From assembly GCA_025618425.1 (NCBI GenBank), contig CM046835.1:17851332-17915331 (forward strand): DNA of 64,000 bases. Reading direction: 5' to 3'. Positions 1-12,076 of this stretch are shown here, one piece after another. Within the stretch, counting starts at the first letter, position 1; each line of letters begins with the position of its first letter. Under the pieces are notes generated by a model. That model was not told where the DNA came from. It made no database searches and was given only the letters and a program-made list of their open reading frames with translations. Source of the stretch: Heliocidaris tuberculata (Eukaryota; Echinodermata; Echinoidea; Camarodonta; Echinometridae). Position numbers and translations under genes: made by a program.

Positions 1-1163
1 CAATAAACTAAATATACGAAATTTACTCATAATTTGAGCTCTACTCACCTTGTACTTTTGAACTAACATCTCTCATTTCGTGCGGATGATGTCACTGCAT
101 ATAATCTGCATAATTAATAGGTCTTGAATTGACGAAGTTGAGGTCAAGTAAATTTTAATCGATACTATCGAATTATGTACATATTCATGAACTAGCATCC
201 AATCAGATTTTCACAATAAACTGACACGCACATAAATATGAATAATGCAACGTATCGGGTGCTTATCGGGCTCTTCAAATGATCCGAATGAGGCGGGGCC
301 TAATTCCATTCGCGTAATGATTTCCGCGCGTGCTGCTTTCCGTCTAGTAAATCTATAATACGTCTATGTTCCAGCCCATATGCTCAAAAAAACAACAACC
401 AACCACAACTAAAAAACAAATACAAATTTTATTCTCTGGACTGTTTCACTCTTATTTAAATATTCACTTCATCCTTTTTTAATTATTCAAACGTGTAGCC
501 TATGAACAACTGTAATATTTATTTTGAAAGTTGAGTGCATGGTGTCTCCTTGTTTGTTTTCATTTTTATCTTAAAATAAAATGTAACTTTTACATGTCTG
601 AACATGCTCGTCTTACGTTATTTGTAAAGCAACAAATTATTACACATGCAGGGTATATACAAAGAAACCATAGCTTACGACCCATGGATGCAGCTGTGGG
701 AGACTTTCAAATTAATGATATTTAGGGCCATAAAATGTGATATTTGGGTAAAAATTGTGATAACTGGACCAAAATTACCGATCGGGCAAAAGGTATGCCT
801 TTCGGGCAAAGCACCTCACCCCCCCCCCCCCCCCTCCCGAACATGGATCTTCATATTTTGTGCGGGGGTGTCCAGGGCTGATTGTCTGAGCCCCCCCCCC
901 CCCCCCCCCAGATTCGCCCCTGTCTAGCCATGAAGACCGTTTTAAAATAATCACTTGTAAGGAAAAAGAAGGGGAGATGGCGTGTACAAAATATACCCCA
1001 ATTTTTTAAAGAAGAAAAATAATGCTCACTTGATTTTCACTAAAATGCAGGTTAAATTAATAGTTTTAAGAAAGGGAGTAGGTTTACATTTTGTCTCTCT
1101 ATCCATTATTTTTGCTAAATTATTTAACTCATAAAGGGACAGTTATTTAACTGGGAGGATTCG
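1..1163. other. Non-coding AT-rich stretch, no gene seen
   Basis: I see no credible exon, RNA gene or complete transposon. Two C-runs near 819-836 and 891-909 resemble the poly-C ends of hAT-like elements elsewhere in the window, but no matching terminal inverted repeats or target duplication could be found. The short ORFs here are low-complexity. Confidence 0.6.
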
Positions 1164-1663
1164 NNNNNNNNNNNNNNNNNNNNNNNNNNNNNNNNNNNNN
1201 NNNNNNNNNNNNNNNNNNNNNNNNNNNNNNNNNNNNNNNNNNNNNNNNNNNNNNNNNNNNNNNNNNNNNNNNNNNNNNNNNNNNNNNNNNNNNNNNNNNN
1301 NNNNNNNNNNNNNNNNNNNNNNNNNNNNNNNNNNNNNNNNNNNNNNNNNNNNNNNNNNNNNNNNNNNNNNNNNNNNNNNNNNNNNNNNNNNNNNNNNNNN
1401 NNNNNNNNNNNNNNNNNNNNNNNNNNNNNNNNNNNNNNNNNNNNNNNNNNNNNNNNNNNNNNNNNNNNNNNNNNNNNNNNNNNNNNNNNNNNNNNNNNNN
1501 NNNNNNNNNNNNNNNNNNNNNNNNNNNNNNNNNNNNNNNNNNNNNNNNNNNNNNNNNNNNNNNNNNNNNNNNNNNNNNNNNNNNNNNNNNNNNNNNNNNN
1601 NNNNNNNNNNNNNNNNNNNNNNNNNNNNNNNNNNNNNNNNNNNNNNNNNNNNNNNNNNNNNNN
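1164..1663. other. Assembly gap of 500 N
   Basis: Exactly 500 consecutive N. The round length indicates a placeholder scaffold gap of unknown true size. Any ORF running through it is an artefact. Confidence 0.99.
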
Positions 1664-2626
1664 TTGTCGCCGGAGCAAATGTCATACATCCGAAAGGGAT
1701 TATCACTTCGAGGTTATTAGATCAATAAAATATGATTAAATCTGAATTCACTACTTAAAATTATAAACACAAGTTGCATTAAAGCTGATTAACGGTATTA
1801 ACCAAAATCAATTTTTTATCATAATCATGCAACATTTTTAAAATCTTTTTCTGAATAACTTTGGAATTAAAAGGAACATTATTTGAATTTACAAATTTAT
1901 TGGTTATATTTAAAATTCAAAACTGCATTAGCCTTACGTGATGGGATGATTGACAGTGGAAACTTAAAAGTACATGTATTTTTAAAAGTTTTTTAAGTGT
2001 GACAATAAATCGATTGTCCTGTATTTTAGACCAAAATATTGATCTGGATGATAGTATCAAATAAAACTAATATGATGAATTTTATGAAAAATGAAAAAAC
2101 AACAATAGAATACATAAGAAATCCATAAAACAATGAAATACATGCAAGAGTAATGACTTTCCATAATCATGTTTCAAATGGGCCAATCATACCAACTATT
2201 AGTTTTTTAATTACATGTACATTTACATGGACATGTAGACCTACAAAAGGGACATCAGTGGTAGCCAAAGTATTCGCTTTTATTTAAAAATTACAAATTT
2301 GGGAGTGTATAAAGGGTCCAAGAGTCGAGTAAAACGTCAAGTGATTGCAACAGGGGCATTCATTAGCCTTGATAAATCTCCCCCACCCCCTCCCCCAAAA
2401 AGTCAGATTTATTGGTAAAGTTCGACACACACCCAACTTTACAAATCTGCTTGTTTCCCCTTTAAATAGCTCTTTCCAATTGACCCATATTCTGACATTC
2501 AATAGTTCAATGTTCATCTCTGCAATATATGCATCTATATTAGATTTAGAATATTTACCATCATGTAAATTAGCAATAAATATCTCTTTAAAAAAAAAAT
2601 TAAACTTGAAATAATAATAAAGGTAA
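1664..2626. other. AT-rich stretch, nothing recognised
   Basis: No repeat boundary, RNA gene or conserved coding segment is recognised. A minus-strand ORF (2284-2649) runs into the neighbouring transposon end and has no motif I recognise, so it is not called as a gene. Confidence 0.5.
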
Positions 2627-2634
2627 AGAATACT

Positions 2635-4407
2635 CAGTGGCGGCACCAAGGGGGGGGGGCATGAGGGGGGGGGGCATTTGCCCCCTAGTCAGAAGCTTTG
2701 CCCCCCCCCCCCAGTTGCCCCCCCCCCCAATAATTTTCGGAGTGAAAAAAATAAAAGGGTGGAAAATGAGAAGGAAAAGAAAAGAAAGAAAAAAGTGAAA
2801 AAGGAATGGAGAAAAGAAGGAAAAAGAAAGAAAACGGAAACTTGGAAAGCAGTGGCGGCATCAAGGTGGGGGGGGGGGCATGGGAAAATGCCCCCCCCCC
2901 CCTCACCTCCTGAATAGAGTGGCCTGAACGGAATGGATAGCTCGCTTGGAACGACACAAACAGGAAGACAGAATCATGTTTGTGAGTACGACATAGAGTT
3001 ATTTGATGTAGATCTAGTCAACCGCGTCTACAAGGATCATACAAGTGGTACACAAAACTTTATACTCCTGTAACACTGCTGCCCAAAGGAAAAACACTTG
3101 TAAGCTCCCTATTTTGTTGATTTTCGCTTTTCTGCAGAAAAACGATAACAATCCTTTTCCATGTGATAGGTCTACATTCTGTTTTATGGAAAAAGTTTCG
3201 GAAACCTATTTTTCCATATAAGTTCTGCAAAAAGCAGACAGACTACAGATATGAGACTACAGTTAACTTTGAGTTTCCCCAGGAAAACGCAGTGTCCCCC
3301 CCCCCCCCCCCCCCCCACCAAAAGAAGAATTAATAATCAACAAGGCTATAGTCTTGTAACAAGACACACAACTATTTTGAGTCGATAAAAATAAACTACA
3401 TTCTGTCTGTTAAAAATATTCCTGTCTTTGGAAAAATGTTTTGTTTATTATGTACAAGATGTATGGAATATAAAATACGAAAAGAAGACAGAAATCAAAA
3501 TATTGAAGTTTTCACAATTCGACTGACATTCTTCTATAGTACACACAGATTGTGATGAAGGCTAGTCAAGAGTTCATGAGCTAAGCTAGCTAGCTGTGCA
3601 TGCAGCTCAGTGCATGCTGCGAGTCTGTTTACTGTCTACATAGTACATGTGTTACAGACTTACAGTACAGTGTAGTGATTCACAATCTACTGAAGATGAC
3701 TAGATCTATGCGTTGAAATCTTCGAATATTATTTTGTCTCAATAGCCTTAAAGCTGAAAATTGGTAAGTTTTCTATACTTTTTCAGTTACTGAACTTACT
3801 GTAAGAGACAAAAAAGTCTAATTCTAGGCCCACAACAACTTTTGACTTTACTTTTACTAGACTTGGACTTGGAGATCTACTTCTAGTTCTACTGTTTTAA
3901 ATGTACCACTACCACTACCAGCATCAAGCTTTGAGCAGTAAGCATTACCCGATTTCATCAAAATTGCCTTCTAGATCTAGACCTATATGAAGTGTAACAG
4001 AAACATCTCTTTCTGTAAGTTTTAGATTGCTAACAGATTGCCAATAGTGTCTCTGAAACTTTCTTTCCAAGTGTTGATTATGCTCTCAACTTAGAAAAGG
4101 TCTAGATTTAATATATTACAATCATTTGGAATCTTTGCATTGATGCATTATGAACCAAGATGTATATATTCTGAGACTTAATTTTTCATCCAGAGATATG
4201 CTAAAACCTGAGACCTTCGGGTGGGGGGGGGGGGGGGGGGTGCTCCGCCCCTGGAACTCACCCGGGGCCTCAAGGTAATTCCCTGGACGCTACCCACTCG
4301 CGCTTGATTTTACGATGTACACGCAATTTTTTTTGTCCGCCCTTGCCTCTCCCCAACATTTTCTTTTGCCCCCCCCCCCCCCTTTAAAAATCCTGGTGCC
4401 GCCACTG
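2635..4407. mobile_element. Non-autonomous hAT-like DNA transposon, 1.77 kb
   Basis: The left end reads CAGTGGCGGCACCAAGGGG and the right end is its inverse (TCCTGGTGCCGCCACTG). The element is flanked by a perfect 8-bp target duplication AGAATACT (2627-2634 and 4408-4415). An 8-bp duplication with CAGTGGC-type ends is typical of hAT elements. No transposase is encoded. The first ~290 bp and last ~90 bp resemble the 716-bp element at 55893-56608, so the two belong to one family with different interiors. A near-copy of the terminal motif (CAGTGGCGGCATCAAGG) recurs at 2850. G and C homopolymers lie just inside both ends. Confidence 0.9.
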
Positions 4408-4415
4408 AGAATACT

Positions 4416-6073
4416 TTGATCCTTTATGACTCCATTACTTCACATTCAATAAGCTTTGTAGCTGATGAGTTTCCTTGGACAACCTGCATATAGACTCTAG
4501 TGCATAATGGAAAAAAGGAAAGAAAAGAAAAATTAAACTTCTGACTGGATTTTAAACAAGGAAAAAAAAAATGGGTACATCTCTACTTTTAAGTTACAAT
4601 TTTATTTTTCTTCTTCTTCTAATGATAGAAATGCAAATAAATTATAGACTAGGTTTAATACTTTTAACAGAAGTAAATATTTTTCATTACCTGATTTCAA
4701 ATCTGATCCATGCAAGACCAAGACCTCTAGATCTAGATAGCAAACTTCGAAATGGCTAAATCAGTAAGCGGGTAGATCTACAATCAAAATGATACTGGAC
4801 TTCAGAATTAGATCTTGACTGTACAGATTAGGGGTCTACAGAAAACACGTAGGCCTACACGCCTATTGAGTTAAAATACTACATGTAGATCTATATCATA
4901 ATCTTACAAATCTTACAGAGCTACTACTACAATGTACCGGTAGTTCTACTAGTACTAGTACTAGTACGTCTAAGCTATGGCTAGAGGTCTAGATCTACAT
5001 TAAAATTTAAAAAAAAATTTACCTTGCCAGTTCAACTTGGGTCTCCTGCATTGAGTGGATGACAAAATCTACAGCCCAGGTACGGTATATATTATAGGTC
5101 TATCACGGTATTGGATGATCTAGCCCTGGTCCTGGTCCCCCTGTGCTGTGACTGTGTTCCCCTACGTTGGTCCATTTATCAATGTCAATGATAGCTTTGC
5201 AATCAAAAGAGAGAAAAAAAAATTAGGATTGTGGTTGTAATAAAAGCATATGTCTAGATTATCATCATATATCATATTAGATTCATACTCTCGGTCTCCT
5301 ATCTACTGTATAGTCTCTAGTGTCAGTGGCGACTCGTCAATGGTTGTCACGACACAAAAGAGGTGTAGATTCTAGACCTAGACTTATTTCAGCCAAGCCC
5401 AAACCAATGATCAAATTGAGACCACTCTTGTCTAGTCTTCTCTAGTAGTAGTAGCAGCCCTAGGTTAAAAAAAACTAAAGACTTAAAGTAAAGAACATTT
5501 TAATAATGGGTCGAGAACGGAACACATTGCCATTCAAATTCTATGTAGATCTAGATCTTTCTGGACCCTACCTAAACAAAAGTCAAAGTTCAAAACGAAG
5601 GTCTAACGTTTATAGGCCTATAGCCCTAACCAGGGCACCTGCAACATTTTGCTCTCGATCTCGTAGGCATGCAAAGCGCAGTAGCCGGCCCAGTCCTAGC
5701 CTTTAGCCAAGGCACTCGGTGCTTTTATTTCCATAAACGCGCCTGAATACATAGACCAATCACGCGACAACTGAGATCCGTGGCCCGAGGTGCGTCAGCG
5801 CCATAGAGATACATACTATATGGTCAGCGCCGAGGCCTTTACTAACCTGAGTGGTTGTTGTAGTTTATTTCTTTTGTTTTGTATTATATTTCCGCTCCCA
5901 AATCCGTAGATAATTAGATGCCAAGTAGCTTACCCAGAAAGCCGGCCAAACTACCCCTTCCAATCCGATGCACCAATCAGAGTAGACAATTCGAGAGAAT
6001 TTTATAAATATTCATTATTATCATACATATTCATAAATAAATTTTTGAGTTATCATATCTCTGCCCGACGAAC
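4416..6073. other. Non-coding, possible upstream region of the 6074 exon
   Basis: No gene or bounded transposon recognised. The stretch is unusually rich in CTAGATCTA-like words. From about 5750 there are two CCAAT-box-like words (ACCAATCACG near 5756 and ACCAATCAGA near 5971), compatible with a promoter for the exon at 6074. That link is inference. Confidence 0.4.
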
Positions 6074-6208
6074 ATGGCGAGCGGCGAAGAAGATCTCCTA
6101 TCAAAGAGCCTTGAATATGCGGCTGAAAGGCATGGGCGGAAATCTGCCCTCAGAAGTGGGGGGGGGGGGACACATTTTTGTTTTCCACTTTGCTGTTCTG
6201 CAGAGTAA
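6074..6208 (+). CDS. Candidate first coding exon, product unknown
   Basis: The ATG lies in a strong initiation context (A at -3, G at +4: AACATGGCG). It opens a 44-residue frame starting MASGEEDLLSKSLEYAAERH, which is charged and looks coding. From about codon 29 the frame runs into a G-run and then low-complexity DNA, so the real exon probably ends, or is disrupted by an insertion, near 6150-6160. I do not see a convincing splice donor. CCAAT-like words lie 100-320 bp upstream. The frame is too short for family assignment. It could be the intact start of a host gene whose later exons lie outside the window, or a broken one. Confidence 0.35.
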   Translation: MASGEEDLLSKSLEYAAERHGRKSALRSGGGGTHFCFPLCCSAE

Positions 6209-6221
6209 CAAACACAAACAC

Positions 6222-6259
6222 ACACCCATATATATATGTATATATAATATATATATGTA

Positions 6260-6291
<32 letters not shown>

Positions 6292-6365
6292 CATATATAT
6301 AATATATACATATTATAATTATATATATACATATATATATACATATATATATACATAATATATAC

Positions 6366-6397
<32 letters not shown>

Positions 6398-6398
6398 G
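6222..6398. repeat. Interrupted (TA)n microsatellite with a (CA)n end
   Basis: About 155 bp of TATATATA with scattered C and G, passing into (AC)n at 6379-6397. The tyrosine/isoleucine-rich ORFs in all frames here are artefacts of this simple repeat. Confidence 0.97.
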
Positions 6399-6589
6399 CA
6401 TGGGGTATTGGGAGTAACCGCGCCCCCCCCCCACCCCCTCTACCTAGATCCATCAGTACTCCAGTACATGAATAAATGTGCGTGCATAAATATAAATGAA
6501 AACATTCTAACTCAAAAGGAATGCCAGAAAATAATTGTGAGTCTCTATTACTCATTTGCTCAGTCTCATCGGTCGCACTTTAAATGTTA

Positions 6590-7600
6590 ACAAACATGGT
6601 ATTTTCATCCCCATTTCTCTCCCACATATTCATTTGTCAATGTTTAAGGCATCCTCTACACAATCAGTTCTTCTTCCTGGTCAGCATGATTGTGGTAGCG
6701 ATCACAATCATTTAGTTCATTATTCTGTCCCTTTCTAAATTTGTTTGATTACAGTTGCTTCCTTGAGTGTACTTAATTCATCCTATTAGATACTTGTTTT
6801 ATTTATTAGTAAACGAATCAGTAATAAATAAGGAATGAGAAATAAATAAAATGATTGATACATAACGTAAGCTCACAAATAAATAAACAATCTATGCAAC
6901 AAAATTTGAATAAAGTCAGCAAATTGTACATCTTTATTTAAGTAGACCTTCAATACCTTATAGGTGATGCACATAGATTGCCTTTCTTGTCTACAGCTAA
7001 ATGCCGTCATGAATTCCCATACCTTTTCTTCTGAAAATTTTGCGAATATTCTTCATTCATTGCTGCTTAGTAAATAAAGACAATATAATCAAGAAACCAG
7101 TGTTCTGTGTATTCTTCAGTACAAAGTTGTTCAACAGTTAAAAAGGTAAAACAGTGTCTACTATAAGACCAAGTCTCTTTATAGTTAACATACAAAATAG
7201 AAAAGTACTCTGGATTGAAAGACCAATGATTATAAGTTAAAGGTCCTGGGTAAGAGTGTAGGAGGGAAGAATGCAAAAGTGCTCAGTTATGAAGTGAAAT
7301 GGCAAAGAAATATCTCAGATAGTATCACAGAAGCCCAACTATGGTAAAGCTTTGGAAAAATAGTCAGTGGAAAAAGAATATATTTAATGATAATAGTGTG
7401 AGAGCATTACTGTAACGCTTCATTTTCTTTTATTTTCTTTGTTTATATTTTCACTCATATCTCGGATAATATGAATCAGACTGGTATGAAATTTTCAGAG
7501 ATTCTCCTCCATGCATAAACAATGAAACTGACGTACAATCCTTCATTTCGCATATAGTTTTGCACTCTTCCCCATGCAGTACCTTCAGTTATTGCCAGGC
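6590..7600. other. Non-coding stretch, nothing recognised
   Basis: AT-rich sequence with no recognised exon, RNA or bounded mobile element. Confidence 0.5.
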
Positions 7601-7689
7601 TTAGCTTTGCAAAACACCGCGGTTAAAACAATTACGATTGGCCGCGATCGTCACTAGCTGCTGTATGTAAGACCCTCATGCATATGCAA

Positions 7690-7845
7690 ATATATGATGA
7701 GCTCCGCAAGTTAGCAAAGGCCTCGCCGCTGACGCGGCTCGGTCCAGCGATAACTGCTGTAAACGCACACCGCGTTTGCGTTAGTCTATTTTATGACCCT
7801 GCTCGGCAGAGAAGCAGCGCGCGAGGCCTTGTCCAAAGGCTAGCC
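7690..7845. mobile_element. Solo end related to the RecQ-carrying TIR element
   Basis: AAAGGCCTCGCCGCT, a short CpG-rich block and GCGAGGCCTTGTCCAAAGGC occur in the same order as at the right end of the element at 12077-13231 (AAAAGGCCTCGCGG... then GCGAGGCCTTGTCAAAAGGC). This looks like an isolated end or truncated copy of that family. The outer boundary is uncertain. Confidence 0.5.
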
Positions 7846-7931
7846 TAGTCCAGCCTGGCCTGTTTGGGAGGGAAGTTACTATTCCCGAAGCCCAACATAG
7901 AGGGAGACATAATACATAGTACACGACATAG

Positions 7932-7982
7932 TACAAGACCCCATAGCAGCCAACGTGGGGTTGGCTGCTATGGGGTCTTGTA
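7932..7982. repeat. Perfect 23-bp-arm hairpin
   Basis: Two perfectly complementary 23-nt arms with a 5-nt GTGGG loop, built around CAAGACCCCATAGCAGCCAA. It sits exactly against the left end of the GGGCACAC element and is absent from the corresponding position on the other side (11135-11150). It may be a small inverted duplication created at insertion. Confidence 0.9.
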
Positions 7983-8459
7983 GGGCACACACGAGTAATT
8001 CGGGCCCCCATAGTAACACATGTTAAATTGAAGCACATCAAAAATTCATATTTAAATAATCTCTCTACAAAAATTGTTTTAACTGACAGAGTAGCAACTA
8101 CACTGATGGTACTACAAAATTAGGTACTTTATTTGGGCTCTTAATCGGCTACATCAAATACTGTGAAGGCTGAAACGAGGCTAATCACGAACTACGACTT
8201 TTCACTGCTGTGAACAGTGGAAATGCAAGTTGCTGACATATCAAATAATTCCTCTAAAATACCCAAAGGCGTCCAAGCTTCCAGATAGGGGTGAAATATG
8301 AAAGAATGTGACTTCCAAACACCATTTCTCTTGAAAAGATTTACAGCCGACAAGTATTCAATTTTATATGAATATTTTTGATCAGCTACCATTACGTCAT
8401 CTTACTTAGTACGCTAGTCCCAAATTCATCGGCAGCGGATGAATTACTCGTGTGTGCCC
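7983..8459. mobile_element. 477-bp TIR element (GGGCACACACGAGTAATTC), copy 1
   Basis: The left end GGGCACACACGAGTAATTC is matched in inverse at the right end (GAATTACTCGTGTGTGCCC). Flanking TA dinucleotides (7981-7982, 8460-8461) suggest a TA target duplication. There is no coding capacity. A near-identical second copy starts at 9244. Family not recognised. Confidence 0.8.
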
Positions 8460-9661
8460 TATAGTGTATGTCATATCTTGAAAATATGAGATATTTTGCT
8501 TCCACTTTGAAGAGTTTTCTCTATTGAAACTTTTGGTACCATTCATCCATTCTGTAGTCTTTGCGTTTGCAGGTGGGGAGGTAAAAACGCCCCTTGTTAC
8601 ATTACTCAATTTTGTACTATTTTTATGCATTTAGTTCATGGTGCACGTTAGATGCTGCCAAGTGGTATGTTGTATTGGGATCTGCTTCTCATGTAACTAA
8701 GAATCGCGTTTAGACAGATTATTTTTGATGAATGGGAAAAGGTAGAGAAAAACTACAGCCCCCCCCCCCCCCCTTGCGTTAAAACAAAGAAAATAAAAGG
8801 CACATTCTAGCGATAGTCCACATTCACTTCATTTATTTCTTTCTTAGGCTGGAAACATCATACCAAGCAGGATTCCTCACTGGACACTGAAAAGGGGGGG
8901 GGGGGGGAGACGGAGAAGAGAAAGAGAGAGAGAGAAAGAGGGGGGGGGGGTAGGGGGTGAAGTCATAACAAAAACCCCGAGGCTAATAGCCCATCGTGTA
9001 CATTCTGCTTTCACTCAGCTCACCATGTTGCAAACTAACTTCAACTTACTTTTCTTGCTCTATTTCTACATTTTCTAATTAATTGTGTCTCAAATTGTAT
9101 AAAAATACGTTAACTTGAAGGGATCGACGCCCCCAATGATGTTTCACGATGTTTCGTCCTGTAAGAAAGTCATTTCAGAACATCTGCAAAGCTCCGCTAG
9201 CAGCCGACGCCTTCCTAGCAACGCTATGCTAGGCTTCGGTATAGGGCACACACGAGTAATTCGGGCCCCCATAGTAACACATGTTAAATTGAAGCACATC
9301 AAAAATTCATATTTAAATAATCTCTCTACAAAAATTGTTTTAACTGACAGAGTAGCAACTACACTGATGGTACTACAAAATTAGGTACTTTATTTGGGCA
9401 CTTAATCGGCTACATCAAATACTGTGAAGGCTGAAACGAGGCTAATCACGAACTACGACTTTTCACTGCTGTGAACAGTGGAAATGCACTGCAGATCAAA
9501 TAATTCCTCTAAAATACACAAAGGCGTCCAAGCTTCCAGATAGGGGTGAAATATGAAAGAATGTGACTTCCAAACACCATTTCTCTTGAAAAGATTTACA
9601 GCCGACAAGTATTCAATTTTATATGAATATTTTTAATCAGCTACCATTACGTCATCTTACT

Positions 9662-9934
9662 CCCAGCAAACACAAAACGTTTTCAGAACGTTCACAAAAT
9701 GTTTTTATTAGGTCCGCTACGTCTTCGTCTTTAATAAACGTTTACAAAACGTTTTTATTAGGTCCGCTACGTCTTCGTCTTTAATAAACGTTTAAAAAAC
9801 GTTTACAGAACGTCGAAGTTTTGACTTAACTGAACATTTGCCGCAAATTCACAGCTATAGGTCTTTTGATGACGTCCAAAAAACGTTTACAAAACGTTTT
9901 ACCAAGACGTGATCTACTGAACGTTTAGCTGCAG
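9662..9934. mobile_element. Short AACGTTTT-repeat element
   Basis: Starts CCCAGCAAACACAAAACG and contains many AACGTTT/AAACGTT words. It includes a ~65-bp internal duplication (AGGTCCGCTACGTCTTCGTC twice, near 9710 and 9760) and stops near TTTAGCTG. It is followed by an ATT-rich microsatellite (about 9940-10019). Probably one of two tandem copies, or one half of a nested insertion, with the element starting at 10020. Confidence 0.6.
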
Positions 9935-10019
9935 TAGATTATTATCATTATCATTATATGATTCTTATTATCATTATTGTTGTTATTATCATTATTATTA
10001 TATTATTATTATTATTATT

Positions 10020-11081
10020 CCCAGCAAACACCAAACGTTTTAAAATCGTTTTTTCAGGTCCGTAGGTCTTCGTCCTTAAAAGAACGTTTGAAAAACGTTT
10101 TTAAAACGTCTAAAACAAAACGTTTCTTACCGAACGTTTTTAAAACGTTTTTTAAGCGTTCAAAAGTGGACCATGTACATGATACAATTTATTGATCATG
10201 ATTCATGAATATTCACAAAAGTCCATAATTGACCAAAATCATATTTTAAAAAGGATAAACGGCAATCTATTTTGGCAATTCAATTTGTGCTATAATGCAA
10301 AATGTATTTACATTAATTGTAATGCCCAATGCAATTTGAAGAGGTATTTATAGGTCAAAACTGAAAAAATGTAATCTTCAACTATTTTTTTATGGTCATT
10401 GCCATCTGGTCCCTATATATAGAAAGACCTGCCAAGAGTACTGTGGATAGGATAGGATAGGATATATAGGCATAGGGTTGTTAGGATTATAGGGTTGTTG
10501 GGATTATAAGAAGTTAGGATTTTAGACCATTAGGTGGATTGTAGAGAAAAAGCTTCACATCAGGTTAAAATTATTATTTTTATTATTATGTCCACCAGGT
10601 TTTATAAACGTTCTTTAAAGGTTTTCTGGACGTTTTTAAAAGGTCTGCCGGGTTTCAAAACGTTCTAGAAAGGTTTTATGTACGTTCTGGAAGGGTTTTT
10701 TCGGACGTACTTAAAACGTCCGCCAGGTTTTATAAACGTTCTTTAACGGTTTTTTGGACGTTTTTCAAACGTCTGTCGGGTTTCAAAACATTTTAGAAAG
10801 GTTTTTTTCAGAAACTTTTTATAAACGTTCATAAAACGTTTGCTGGAGGTTTTTTAAAGGTTCTTAAAACGTTTTTTAAATGTCCGTAGGTTTTCTGACG
10901 GTCCTTCATTTAGAAGCATATTTTCAAAGGTTTTTTTTGTTTTTTAAACGTTTAAAAAACGTTTTATGGACGTCCAAAACCTTCCACAAAAAAAACGTCC
11001 AAAAACGTTTTTACGAAACGTCCAAAGAACCAACTTGGAACGTTTTTAGAACGTTCAGAAAACGTCCGATTGTTAGCTGGG
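10020..11081. mobile_element. AACGTTTT-repeat TIR element
   Basis: Begins CCCAGCAAACACCAAACG and ends GTTAGCTGGG, so it has short terminal inverted repeats with subterminal arrays of AAAACGTTTT-like words. The pair of elements (9662-11081) is flanked by ACT (9659-9661 and 11082-11084), a 3-bp target duplication. Removing the pair and one ACT restores an uninterrupted GGGCACAC element. No coding capacity. The superfamily is not certain. Confidence 0.75.
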
Positions 11082-11234
11082 ACTTACGCTAGTCCCAAAT
11101 TCATCGGCAGCGGATGAATTACTCGTGTGTGCCCTGTACTATCATGCCTTGTACTATGTATTATGTCTCCCTCTATGTTGGGCTTCGGGAATAGTAACTT
11201 CCCTCTCAAAGAGGCCAGGCTGGACTATATAGCC

Positions 11235-12076
11235 GGCCAGGATCGGCGAACCCAAAACTAACATACTGCTGGGCAAGATCTTACCCGGCGCGGCCCAGAG
11301 TGAGGATCTTGCGCATTCAGTGTTATGATCAATCTTGAACAGGTCCACATCTACCGCAGATTCGGTAATGAAGTCATGCGAGGTTTGAGCACTATCATAA
11401 TATTCAGATCTACGGAAAATTTCTGATCTTTTAGAAAAATATTACCAGTACCCTATTCAAAAGGACTGTTTTATAGTTCAATGAAAGTTGATAACTTTCT
11501 TTTGTCATGCAAGAGAGAGGGGACTGGGTGGGATGTTGGTTAATACGTTCTGTACAGTGAACTCACTCGCTGCCACGACGAACACATCCCAATCATTAAG
11601 AGGAACGATAAACATAATTGATATTTACTTTCATTTCAAGGCATCATACGGCCTCACTTTGATGTGAATGTTCCCTGTAGGATTTTCTGCTTTCGTGAGA
11701 TTTACTAGACAAACTCCTTCCAAAACAAAACTTTTTAAAAAACAAAGTTTTTTTGAGATTTCTGTTGAAATGGCACAAAAGTAGCACCACTCGTATGGCC
11801 GCCATTTTCCTTATTTCTTGTCCAAATCGTATAGGGAATTGTGGGAATGAAAAAAATGTTTTATGTATGATCTTATACATAAAACATTATGTTAATACGA
11901 GCCACTAACCAATCATCGAACAGTATTTGATAAGTTTTTGACGTCATTCCTCGTGAATAAACATTTATTCAAATTGCCCTCCTATAGATCACTTTTCAAA
12001 TTGGACAAAGCTCCCACAATGCATCCAATGCAAAGCCTATGGTGTGTCAAAGGTCACATTTTTAGTTGAGTCTCTA
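11235..12076. other. Non-coding stretch
   Basis: No gene or bounded element recognised between the inverted pair ending near 11222 and the RecQ-carrying element. Confidence 0.45.

Larger units (their letters stand above)
9244..11134. mobile_element. Second copy of the GGGCACAC element, split by an insertion
   Basis: 9244-9661 and 11085-11134 together match copy 1 (7983-8459) almost base for base, with a few substitutions and one small replaced patch near 9486. The copy is interrupted by the AACGTTTT-rich element at 9662-11081 plus its duplicated target ACT. Confidence 0.85.
7845..11222. repeat. Inverted ~90-bp pair bracketing two copies of a GGGCACAC element
   Basis: The sequence at about 7845-7930 (TAGTCCAGCCTGGCC, then CCCGAAGCCCAACATAGAGG, then GACATAATACATAGTAC) recurs inverted at about 11142-11222. 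Each inner edge lies next to an end of the GGGCACAC element described below. The pair may be the terminal inverted repeats of a larger composite element, or the product of inversion between two copies. Terminal target duplications were not found. Confidence 0.55.

Noticed and set aside
1124..1706. Three long minus-strand ORFs
   Set aside because: They run through the 500-N gap and consist almost entirely of X.
2284..2649. 121-codon minus-strand ORF
   Set aside because: It starts inside the hAT-like terminal repeat and shows no known motif.
6031..6434. Long Tyr/Ile/Val-rich ORFs on both strands
   Set aside because: Artefacts of the (TA)n and (CA)n microsatellite.
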